Assembly (NCBI RefSeq): GCF_026151205.1
Contig: NC_087072.1
Coordinates: forward strand, 9,795,669-9,855,668
DNA from: Bolinopsis microptera
Lineage: Eukaryota; Ctenophora; Tentaculata; Lobata; Bolinopsidae
Direction: 5' to 3'
DNA length: 60,000 bases
Numbering within the stretch: position 1 is the stretch's first letter; every line of letters begins with the position of its first letter. The translations under genes and the position numbers were made by a program. Below the pieces are notes generated by a model. That model was not told the origin of the DNA. It saw only the letters and a program-made list of their open reading frames with translations, and searched no databases. Positions 49,442 to 59,359 of this stretch are shown piece after piece.

Positions 49442-51254
49442 CTATGGAAGCGCATGTGTGTCAAAAAAAATAATGATACACATGCGCTTCCTAAGTAGCG
49501 TATGTGTGTCAAAAAAATTTTTGATACACATGCGCTAGCAAGTTTATCATGTAAATCATTATGTGGCCCATGTGTGTCATTTTTGTAAAATTGCTGTAAT
49601 TAAATCTCTATTCAATATTCTAATCGCTATCTTGATCTATTTATATATGTATTTTATCCTTATCTCTATTTTATCTTTAAACTCCTCTCCGCCGATCGCC
49701 TCCCGTGTGAAACGAGCGCGCCTGCACGCTGCAGTGGCGCGAAAGCACATGGTTAGGTTAAAGCGCGTGTACTGTTGCTGCACAGGCTATAATGTTAACT
49801 GACGATGTCAATTCATCGCAGCTCGGCAAGGCACAGTAGCACATTTCACCGAATTAGCGTTGCAAGAAGAATAATCAATAATTGAATGCGCGGCGCGGCA
49901 CAGTAACGGATCGTGCTACAAGCTATAATATTTATAAACATACTCATTGGAGAATGGAGCTATGGAGGAATGAAGCTGCCTGCTGCGCGTAGCATGACAG
50001 CTACCAAGAATTGCATATTGAAGCGTGTACGCCGACGCATGACAGGCAAGCTCCTGTGTCCTGGTTTCGTGCGCGAAGATCGAAATGCAATTGTTCGTGT
50101 ATCAAGCCAACTGCCAAGTGCCAACAATGTGTTTATTGTTAGAAATGATAATGGACTAACCCGTTTCGGGATATTTCGTAGCAACTAGCAAGCTTGCCGC
50201 GCATCGATCTAATAATGCTTCTCGTTGTAAGGCCACCTTGTTTGTCGTTAGATATAGGCAAAATGCACCCAGCACCCCTGTGCCCTGCGGACCTCGCTGA
50301 GCTGCTATGCAAAGCGAAAAAGCAAAGACTCAATGGATGGTTATATTAGTGGTTACCCATACCGTAATGGGTGCTACATGCCTAGCATGAAATATTTACT
50401 TACTTACTTGCACTTAATTTTTGTATTATATGTTCATAATCATATAAATTCGGCGGAATGACAGGCTTGAGGCTGAGCGCGGACCATACCAGTAAACTTC
50501 GCATCGAAAAATCCAACCGAGTAACATCCGCGCCGTCAACTAATAGTTATATGTAATAATTGAAAACAAACTTTGCTTGTTTACCTGAAATTAGAATTTT
50601 ATACAATTAATGTAAGATTGAAGTCGTGTTTTTACCAATTTCCCTATACCATCCGGTAAATTAATTACCCTCAGCCCTTAATAATATTTGAAGCAAATAT
50701 TTTACGACTACAAGTATCAGTGATACTATCACCCGTTAAAGAAAGAATTGGAAATTGAACTCGCCGGTACGTCGACGGATGATGCTTGTCTAAATTTTTT
50801 CGAAGTAACACGAAAAACTTTCTTTTCGAAGCGAAATGTTTGTGTTACTGGGCGGCGCTCAGCCTGTGCCTTTTCAATGTCATTCCGCAACCCACAACCG
50901 TTTATCATTTACGAACGAATAAAAAACAACGTCAATATTTTAAATGTCACAGTTAGCTGGCAGTACGGCTGACGGCCCAGTTAATAAATTGTGCATCGCG
51001 CCGATCAAGAAAAAAACATTATTTAATGCGCTGATCAGTCTTCTAAGACTAATAATATAAAACATCGTTTCTTTTGTCCGTAATTGCCTGTACTGCGTGA
51101 AAATTACAAAATAATTACAGCACATTTACAAAATAAGAATAATAAAAAAGGAAACGTGTTTTCTCGTTTATAATTCATAATTATTTTTAGAATAACGCTT
51201 TATTGTTAATGCAATCATAGTGGTCAGCTAGTGACATGGCTATGACGCCTTTTT

Positions 51255-52362
51255 CTTACATGGTTATGACATGGTTATGACATGGTTATGACATGGTTAT
51301 GACATGGTTATGACATGGTTATGACATGGTTATGACATGGTTATGACATGGTTATGACATGGTTATGACATGGTTATGACATGGTTATGACATGGTTATT
51401 GGCTATGACATGGTTACAACCAAAACTGAAAACTCCTTCAGACCAATTTTGAACCATTATGAGCACTTTCAGGATACAATTCATTTCCGTTCATTTCCGT
51501 TCATTAGAATGAACGGAAATGAACGGAAATGAACGGAAATGAATTGTATCCCAAAATTGCTCATTATGGTTCAAAATTGGTCTGAAGAGTTTGGTTGGCC
51601 CTAGGACCACCCTATGACATGGTTATGACATGGTTATGACATGGTTATGACATGGTTATGACATGGTTATGACATGGTTATTGGTTATGACATGGTTACA
51701 ACCAAAACTCCTTCAGACCAATTTTGAACCATTATGAGCACTTTCAGGATACAATTCATTTCCGTTCATTTCCGTTCATTCTATGAACCTGGGTCATTTT
51801 GTGCGACTTTTGAGGCCTAGTTTATGACACTATCTATCATAGAAAACCGAATTGGGGGTTCCCAGCCCTTACGTAATAAGTCTCAAATTGAAATGACACA
51901 CATGCGCCACCTATTGATTTACATTATAAACCTGGTAGCGCATGTCTGTCACTTTTGTTTTTGACACACATGCGCTAGCAGGTTTATCATGTAAATCAAT
52001 AGGTGGCGCATGTGTGTCATTTAAATTTGAGACTTATTACGTAAGGGCTGGGAACCCCTAATTCGGTTTTCTATGATAGATAGTGTCATAAACTAGGCCT
52101 CAAAAGTCGCACAAAATGACCCAGGTTCATAAAATGAACGGAAATGAACGGAAATGAATTGTATCCTGAAAGTGCTCATAATGGTTCAAAATTGGTCTGA
52201 AGGAGTTTTCAGTTTTGGTTGTAACCATGTCATAGCCAATAACCATGTCATAACCATGTCATAACCATGTCATAACCATGTCATAACCATGTCATAACCA
52301 TGTCATAACCATGTCATAACCATGTCATAACCATGTCATAACCATGTCATAACCATGTAAGA
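51255..52362. repeat. mirror 11-bp minisatellites and nested palindromes at the centre
   Basis: The unit CATGGTTATGA is repeated about 14 times at 51259-51400 and about 7 times at 51612-51682. Its inverse occurs about 11 times at 52236-52358. Between the two left blocks is a nested palindrome around 51481-51545 built from TTCATTTCCG units. The true centre (51891-52022) is a 130-base hairpin whose arms contain CCACCTATTGATTTACAT and its inverse. Confidence 0.85.
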
Positions 52363-52877
52363 AAAAGGCGTCATAGCCATGTCACTAGCTGACCACTATG
52401 ATTGCATTAACAATAAAGCGTTATTCTAAAAATAATTATGAATTATAAACGAGAAAACACGTTTCCTTTTTTATTATTCTTATTTTGTAAATGTGCTGTA
52501 ATTATTTTGTAATTTTCACGCAGTACAGGCAATTACGGACAAAAGAAACGATGTTTTATATTATTAGTCTTAGAAGACTGATCAGCGCATCAAATAATGT
52601 TTTTTTCTTAATCGGCGCGATGCACAATTTATTAACTGGGCTGTCAGCCGTACTGCCAGCTAACTGTGACATGTAAAACATTGACGTTGTTTTTTATTCG
52701 TTCGTAAATGATAAACGGTTGTGGGTTGCGGAATGACATTGAAAAGGCACAGGCTGAGCGCCGCCCAGTAACACAAACATTTCGCTTCGAAAAGAAAGTT
52801 TTTCGTGTTACTTCGAAAAAATTTAGACAAGCATCATCCGTCGACGTACCGGCGAGTTCAATTTCCAATTCTTTCTT

Positions 52878-52992
52878 TAACGGGTGATAGTATCACTGAT
52901 ACTTGTAGTCGTAAAATATTTGCTTCAAATATTAATCAGGACCGTCGACGAGTCCAACTCGGCGCGCGTCCTGGTAGGTTATAAACTTACAA
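52878..52992 (-). repeat. CACCCGTTAA module inside right palindrome arm
   Basis: A full inverted module copy lies in the right arm. The matching place in the left arm (about 50678-50737) keeps only the 3' half and lacks about 150 bases found on the right (about 52936-53088). Left and right arms have therefore diverged by insertion or deletion here. Confidence 0.75.
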
Positions 52993-54756
52993 GTCACGCG
53001 TCGCGATCCTCATTTGTAATTCATTTCGCCCCCGCTATACCGTGGCGAAAGCCACGATACGACCTCGCAGCCCACAGGCACAACGAAGGGCTGAGGGTAA
53101 TTAATTTACCGGATGGTATAGGGAAATTGGTAAAAACACGACTTCAATCTTACATTAATTGTATAAAATTCTAATTTCAGGTAAACAAGCAAAGTTTGTT
53201 TTCAATTATTACATATAACTATTAGTTGACGGCGCGGATGTTACTCGGTTGGATTTTTCGATGCGAAGTTTACTGGTATGGTCCGCGCTCAGCCTCAAGC
53301 CTGTCATTCCGCCGAATTTATATGATTATGAACATATAATACAAAAATTAAGTGCAAGTAAGTAAGTAAATATTTCATGCTAGGCACGTAGCACCCATTA
53401 CGGTATGGGTAACCACTAATATAACCATCCATTGAGTCTTTGCTTTTTCGCTTTGCATAGCAGCTCAGCGAGGTCCGCAGGGCACAGGGGTGCTGGGTGC
53501 ATTTTGCCTATATCTAACGACAAACAAGGTGGCCTTACAACGAGAAGCATTATTAGATCGATGCGCGGCAAGCTTGCTAGTTGCTACGAAATATCCCGAA
53601 ACGGGTTAGTCCATTATCATTTCTAACAATAAACACATTGTTGGCACTTGGCAGTTGGCTTGATACACGAACAATTGCATTTCGATCTTCGCGCACGAAA
53701 CCAGGACACAGGAGCTTGCCTGTCATGCGTCGGCGTACACGCTTCAATATGCAATTCTTGGTAGCTGTGATGCTACGCGCAGCAGGCAGCTTCATTCCTC
53801 CATAGCTCCATTCTCCAATGAGTATGTTTATAAATATTATAGCTTGTAGCACGATCCGTTACTGTGCCGCGCCGCGCATTCAATTATTGATTATTCTTCT
53901 TGCAACGCTAATTCGGTGAAATGTGCTACTGTGCCTTGCCGAGCTGCGATGAATTGACATCGTCAGTTAACATTATAGCCTGTGCACTGTGCAGCAACAG
54001 TACACGCGCTTTAACCTAACCATGTGCTTTCGCGCCACTGCAGCGTGCAGGCGCGCTCGTTTCACACGGGAGGCGATCGGCGGAGAGGAGTTTAAAGATA
54101 AAATAGAGATAAGGATAAAATACATATATAAATAGATCAAGATAGCGATTAGAATATTGAATAGAGATTTAATTACAGCAATTTTACAAAAATGACACAC
54201 ATGGGCCACATAATGATTTACATCATAAACCTGCTAGCGTATGTGTATCAAAATTTTTTTGACACACATACGCTACTTAGGAAGCGCATGTGTATCATTA
54301 TTTTTTGACACACATGCGCTTCCATACTACACATGGCAGCGTTTGATCGAAAACCTGGTTTCAGCTCCCCCTGTGGGCCCAGTAACAAAACATGTAATAC
54401 CATATTTTCATAATCCCTATTTTAGCCGTGGCCTTCAATTTCATACCAAACGGTCCAAATCATAAACATAGAGATTAGGCGGAATGACAGGCTGTGGGCT
54501 GAGCGCCGCCCAGTAAATTTATCCTTGTAGCGCGATGCGTTACTTTGCCGCGCCGCGCACTTAATAAGGCTTCTCACAGCGACAGAGAAGCTAGATCGGC
54601 GAAATGCGCTACTGTGCCGCGCCGAGCTGCCATGAATTGACATCGTCAATTAAATTTATCCTTGCGCCTAGAAATTTGGTTTAAGATTACGTAAACGATC
54701 CAGGTTTTAAAAATATAAAATTGCATTTACTTCGAGAGCTAGAAACAAGACGTTTA

Positions 54757-55745
54757 TCAGACGACAACTTCAGAAGCAATCGAAACCTTGTCTTTAAGAA
54801 GGCCCCTAAAGCTGGTCACAGAGAAGCTGTAGATGAAGAAATTTGCTAGGACATTGCAGAACATAAAAGCACATGCTATCCTATAAAATTCCTTGTATCA
54901 CGTTGCGACCCCCACGGTCGTTTCACTATCGTCCTGACGATACAGGGGGAGCCGCGCACTTCGTGCGCGGCGGGTCATACAACGTATGACAAAAAATTCC
55001 ATATATAGAATGGTCCTGGCAGTGGCACCAATGCATCTTTCTCTACTAAAGGCTCGAGCATGCGGTAAACAGCAAATGGCAGGAAAGAAATGGTGTAAAC
55101 TGTGGCAGTTAGAACTACAGTCATAATTCCTTGCCATCGGAGAGATTCCCCGGATCCTCTTACTACTTTTGTCGCTTCTTTTAGCAAAAGGACTGTAGAG
55201 ACGATTATGATAGCATTGGAGGTACCAAATACAATAACTGTCCTGACTAGGGGTAGTATCTTCCATACGCCAGATAAAGGCTTGCTCATGGTAGTATACA
55301 CCCGGAAGTCAAAGATTATGGCATCTTTGTCAATGACAAACTGTAGGCACGAAATAAGCATAGATATCAGCCATATTCCTGTACATAGCTTTTGAGTTTG
55401 CCTGCTTGCTGCTAGACCAAGACCCTGTTCTAAGATAATATTTTAGTAGAAGAAGCTTTCCTAGTGTCATAGCACAGACAAGGAAACAGCTCACGGTAAA
55501 AAGGAACCGCGTCCAAAGTACAACCTTGGATACTTCAATGAGGGAATTTTAGAGTTAGAAATGACTGAGATAGAATTGGGAACGCCATTAAAAATAGCGA
55601 TGAGTAAAATAATGGAGGCAACCAGAATTGTGGAATCTCCGAGAAGGGACGATAAGGTAATGAACATCATCCACCATCCCAAAGCGTTCCTCTCTGCAGA
55701 ATCTTTAATTCCAAACAGAGTGTAGTTCGAGTAGTCATAAGACAT
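54757..55745 (-). pseudogene. class A GPCR pseudogene interrupted by a MITE
   Basis: The frame opens with ATG at 55745 and a short N-terminus with an N-glycosylation site (SNYT). Helix 1 (WWMMFITLSSLLGDSTILVA) follows. Part of the helix 2 region is missing, and the frame shifts. The third helix reads FLFTVSCFLVCAMTLGKLL, with no DRY-type motif at its end. After another shift, helices 4-6 continue (GIWLISMLISCL, SNAIIIVSTVLLL, VLTATVYTISFLPFAVYR). The frame then runs FYIWNF and stops inside an inserted 100-bp MITE. Beyond it, helix 7 resumes as CNVLANFFIYSFSVTSFRGL and ends with TGA at 54757. NFFIY is in the place of NPxxY. Without the MITE the gene would be about 297 codons, a usual single-exon receptor size. 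It is non-functional as it stands. Confidence 0.8.
54893..54992. mobile_element. 100-bp MITE inserted in receptor helix-7 region
   Basis: AAAATTCC flanks both ends exactly (54885-54892 and 54993-55000), an 8-bp target duplication. The ends read TTGTATCACG and, inverted, TTGTCATACG. Inside is a strong GC hairpin (GCCGCGCA, short loop, TGCGCGGC) and the palindrome GTCATACAACGTATGAC. Receptor coding sequence resumes directly on the other side. Confidence 0.9.
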
Positions 55746-55957
55746 TATGGTTCCAGAGGAGGCAACAGCAACTGATTGTATGTGAGCAGATATTCTCTAG
55801 AAAACTCGGCGATATTTTAACTAGAAAGTAGAAAGTGAGCTCACTTCTAGATATCAATGGATACATATTAGCATCAGGTAACTGTATCCCAGGTTTGTTG
55901 TTTGTACCGCTGAGTAATAACAAGTAAAGATCCCATACTTGGATACTTCCCGTAAAG

Positions 55958-56375
55958 ATGACGGGGGCTACTCACCGAAATGTTTCAACTAACCTGATTG
56001 ATTCTTTTGGATATGAACCAACAAACTATCTTCACCGCACAATCAACATCAAATATCCGATATCGCTAATCAACAACACGTCGTGCATCGGCGACCGAGA
56101 GCATTTCAAATCGCAGCTCACCCAGTTGCTATCTCTTCCGGATACACCGCCCATCAGGGGCTACACTCCTCAGAACTCAAACTCGCTGCTTTGCTGGAGG
56201 AATGACAGAGAGATCTCCTTTCTGTGGGGTGGTCACACAATGTGATGGCCCTGTTAAAGCTTAACGAATCTCAATACTTGTTGACTGGAATGCAATACAT
56301 TCCTAAATATCATGTGACCAAGTTCCCCACAAACCCTGTCTGGATGATATTCGACCGGCAGCCCTTTGATTAGGG
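55958..56375 (+). pseudogene. unrecognised coding-like sequence, probably broken
   Basis: A 95-codon frame from ATG at 55958 ends at TGA near 56244. In another frame the sequence then stays open for about 45 codons (NVMALLKLNESQYLLTGMQY ... WMIFDRQPFD) to a TAG near 56371. Balanced composition, with segments such as LLCWRNDREISFLWG, looks protein-like. A shift near 56235 or an undetected splice would join the two parts. No family is recognised. It is divergently placed from the receptor pseudogene. Confidence 0.35.
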
Positions 56376-56619
56376 CCGATAGGTAATTTGATGACTAGCC
56401 AAGCTCTCTTGTTTAGGATTGACTTTACTCTTATTGGCATTTAACCCATTCTCTCGAATTAAATTTACTTTTTACAAGTAAAACTAGGGAATAACTTTGC
56501 CAAGTGAAAACATTTTTAATTATCACTCTCTCTCAAAATATCACATGAAGTTTCCTTTAAAAGCTGATGGTGGTAGCAATATAACACCTTTTAGCAATTC
56601 TCCCGAACTATCTTACAGC

Positions 56620-56890
56620 ATCGTCAATCAACTAAAATCCAAATATTACGGGACAGTTTCATTTGTAGGGCTATTCTTTACTAACTAATATAAATTAACA
56701 GTTACACTATTCACTGTCTGACAATAGGAATATCATATTAATAATACGAAATAATTCTTATAACCGACAAGTATTGTCGACATTACCACTTCTCAAAACT
56801 TTGCTATGACTCAAAACTAGAACTTAAGCGGTAATTAACATAACATCTGCACAGTCTCTAGACCAGGTCAAAACATAGTAAAATATGAAT
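56620..56890 (+). repeat. duplicate partner of 48610-48990
   Basis: It shares ordered blocks with the segment just left of the large palindrome, in the same orientation, but without the CACCCGTTAA-module insertion. It follows the coding-like stretch at 55958-56375 and may be its 3' flank. Confidence 0.65.
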
Positions 56891-57565
56891 CATCAACCCG
56901 ATCGGAATTTCTTAGAGTAACCAGAAAATCACAGAAAACTAGCAGACTTTCATCTTCAACGAAAAGGGAAATTCCATAATATGTCACACCAAGTTTGAAA
57001 ACAAATACAAAATAGAAAAATACAAAGCATAACCTAGCGTCTGTTGGCAATGATCCCAGTTATCAGTTACACACAGGTAACAGTTACATATATCACTCTC
57101 AAAAACACTCACAACGTCTGTCTCCAGGGCACTGAGGTCACCTGACCATCCAAACATCATGCTGCACAGACACAACAAAACTATAACAATAAGTTACTGT
57201 ACAGTTTACTGAATAATTATTTAATTCTGACTATGATCGTCTATCACTATCGCTACATTACAAAGATATTATCTAGATCCCAGCTACTTTCACTAATCTT
57301 CCAGCTCGTATATGTGCGAGTTTCCGAGCAGCATTTTGTGACTAGAAGCTCCGGCCGGGTCCAATATCTTTACCGCCTGAAATTTCGGCAGAATTATAAC
57401 ACCTTAGAATTTGTAGTTAGCACCATTAGAATTGAACACCCTATGATCGGACAAATATTTATATTTACTGTTTAAACATGGTACAAACTACAAATGACCC
57501 CTCACGTCTTAAACTAAAATTTAGAGATCGCTATCTAGAAAACAAAGGAGGAGAGGATATCTTAC

Positions 57566-57767
57566 CTCACTCTGAGTGTGGATAACATTCTCCTTATCAT
57601 CGTTACTCTGACTGCTCTTTCCTCCTCCACTCTTCTTCTTGTTCTTCTTGCTAGTTACATTGTTCCAGCCATCTTCTGCTGACTCTAGTATCAGTCCCTC
57701 TGTAGAGTTAGATGGTTCGTCTTGAGAGGACTTGTGGTATGTCAGCATGTCTTTTTCTTGTATCGGA
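57566..57767 (-). CDS. single lysine-rich internal exon of an unidentified gene
   Basis: The exon has a TTTCAG acceptor and a GTAAG donor. It opens in phase 1 (one base, then CCG) and gives 67 full codons ending in phase 0. The product is hydrophilic and low-complexity: an acidic/Ser part, then DGWNNVTSKKNKKKSGGGK, then an Asp/Asn/Glu part. Tryptophan followed by a lysine block occurs in several RNA- or ribosome-associated proteins, but that is only an impression. Partner exons were not found with confidence. A small candidate follows a TGTGCAG acceptor near 57164, with alternative ends. Confidence 0.55.
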
Positions 57768-58304
57768 CTGAAATATAATTGTCAATTAATATAAAACCAT
57801 AAGAACTGGTAGTAGAAATAACGTATTTGTTGGATATAATTTAGCCTTACTCCAAAGTTATCTTGTTGGGATTGGAAACGTGCTGTTATGATCTTCCTGA
57901 TCATTCATAAAAGTAGCTGGTGACTACAAATCATGAGGCTAGTTTTAAGGGAGCTTTTAGTACAGTAAGGAGTAAGGACGACTATAAATAATAATCTTCA
58001 AACTATTAATTAGACAATATACAGCTACTATAGATAATAATGACTACTTTACTCTGAAATTTGACTAGTAACGCGTTAAATTCCTTTACTTCTGGTTGCG
58101 ATACTTTCGCCTGGGACTTAATCACGTTAATCATTTTACTACAAATAATTCAACAATACCATCATCCTTCCTCGATCTTAAAGTTAACGCTTAAGAATGT
58201 AAAATGTTCGAGACAATGTCCAAAGTATCTTCAAATTAGATTAATTTTTTTAAATATCGCCTTCCCGTTCATTATTTGGAATTTATAATAGAAACTAATA
58301 CAGA

Positions 58305-58376
58305 GCGATGATGGTGTAATGGTCAGCATCGTTGCCTTCCAAGCAGTGGATCCGGGTTCGATTCCCGGTCATCGCA
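58305..58376 (+). tRNA. tRNA-Gly(TCC), copy 1
   Basis: A 72-base cloverleaf. The acceptor stem GCGATGA pairs with TCATCGC, followed by discriminator A. The T arm is CCGGG/CCCGG around TTCGATT. The anticodon loop CTTCCAA gives TCC, reading GGA. The D loop keeps the conserved GG. The A box and B box (GGTTCGATTCC) are intact, and no intron or encoded CCA is present, as in nuclear eukaryotic genes. It appears functional. Confidence 0.95.
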
Positions 58377-58730
58377 GATCTTTTAGATGAAGACTTTTAG
58401 AAGCAGATTTGTTGGTAAAATATGAATTAAAATATAAATTACACATTTACACTTTACAGAACAGGTGTTCACTTCTATTTAGATTTTAGAGGTTCAACTC
58501 TGGTTCTCAGTCCTTTTTTTGCTTAAGAATCCACAACGAGTCTGGTCAACAAAATTGGCCCATTTGGTCTGCATTGCTTTTTGGGCCTCGTCTCAATCTT
58601 GTGATCTAATTTTAATGGTGTTACTAACACTGGTCCCATGCTCATGTTATTAAGTACATCCCTCCAATATTAATCTTCTTCTTTCTCTTTGCTCCAAACC
58701 TGGTAATCATTGGTACAACAATTTTCCTCC

Positions 58731-59060
58731 TGGAGTACATAGCTGCGGGCAGGAAGTCTGCGAGACTAGTGGTAATGGTATCCACTTCAACTTCGCAGCC
58801 CAGAGGTCCCTGGTTCGAACCCCGCTTGAGGCGAAAATTATACACTGGGTATCTCTCAGTTCTCCCTGCGAAATCCGGCCAGTCCACCAAGCTGTGATTG
58901 GTACAGGGCCTATGCCTTGGAAACTACAAATTAACTGTTGGTTGCTGTGATGGGGATCCTCATGCAGAAATGCATGGCTATCTTCCTCCTCGCTTACACT
59001 TGTGTGAGCTTGGAGAAGCATTATGAGCGGGCGTTGCCAGGTAACTGGCTATCCCATGAA
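58731..59060 (+). mobile_element. tRNA-derived SINE
   Basis: The 5' part is a decayed tRNA-like region with A box TAGTGGTAATGG (58767-58778) and B box GGTTCGAACCC (58812-58822), followed by an unrelated body of about 200 bases. This is the layout of RNA polymerase III-driven SINEs. The exact ends and tail are not clear. It lies between the two tRNA-Gly copies. Confidence 0.7.
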
Positions 59061-59230
59061 TGGAAACGTATTGGTTTTATTAATAAGACAGCTGTGCTGT
59101 CTAAGAATGTTCGAGACAATGTCCAAGGTATCTTCAAATTAGATTAATTTCCGAAATTCCGTTAACATTATACTTTTTAATATCGCCTTCCCGTTCATTA
59201 TTTGGAATTTATAATAGAAACTAATACAGA

Positions 59231-59302
59231 GCGATGATGGTGTAATAGTCAGCATCGTTGCCTTCCAAGCAGTGGATCCGGGTTCGATTCCCGGTCATCG
59301 CA
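59231..59302 (+). tRNA. tRNA-Gly(TCC), copy 2, with D-loop change
   Basis: Identical to copy 1 over 72 bases except that TAATGGTC in the D loop reads TAATAGTC. The change replaces the first of the two conserved guanines (G18) that dock with the T loop, and also lies in the A box. All stems and the anticodon are otherwise intact. It may be less stable or less transcribed. Confidence 0.88.
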
Positions 59303-59359
59303 AATCTTTTAGATGAAGACTTTTAGAAGCAGATTTGTTGGTAAAATATGAATTAAAAG

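Larger units (their letters stand above)
49233..54380. mobile_element. 5.1-kb near-perfect palindrome (foldback-type element)
   Basis: The left arm (49233-51955) and right arm (51957-54380) are inverse copies around a centre near 51956. Equivalent 270-base stretches (49913-50188 and 53577-53852) differ at about one translated residue, so identity is around 99% outside insertions and repeat-length changes. The arms contain smaller hairpins, many copies of a motif read GCGCATGTGTGTCA, an 11-bp minisatellite, and recurring GGCGGAATGACAGGCT blocks. No open frame resembles a transposase. Every frame occurs twice as a mirror pair without codon-like conservation evidence, so I list none as genes. 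Confidence 0.85.
58193..59358 (+). repeat. tandem duplication carrying tRNA-Gly
   Basis: Unit 1 (58193-58433) and unit 2 (59101-59358) share about 240 bases including both tRNA flanks. Examples are GTTCGAGACAATGTCCAA upstream and AGATGAAGACTTTTAGAAGC downstream. Unit 2 has an extra segment of about 25 bases before the tRNA. About 670 bases, largely a SINE, separate them. Confidence 0.9.

Noticed and set aside
49563-54209. Mirror-image frames in the palindrome arms (for example 49913-50188 and 53577-53852)
   Set aside because: They are duplicated only because the arms are. No start context, domain or splice structure supports them.
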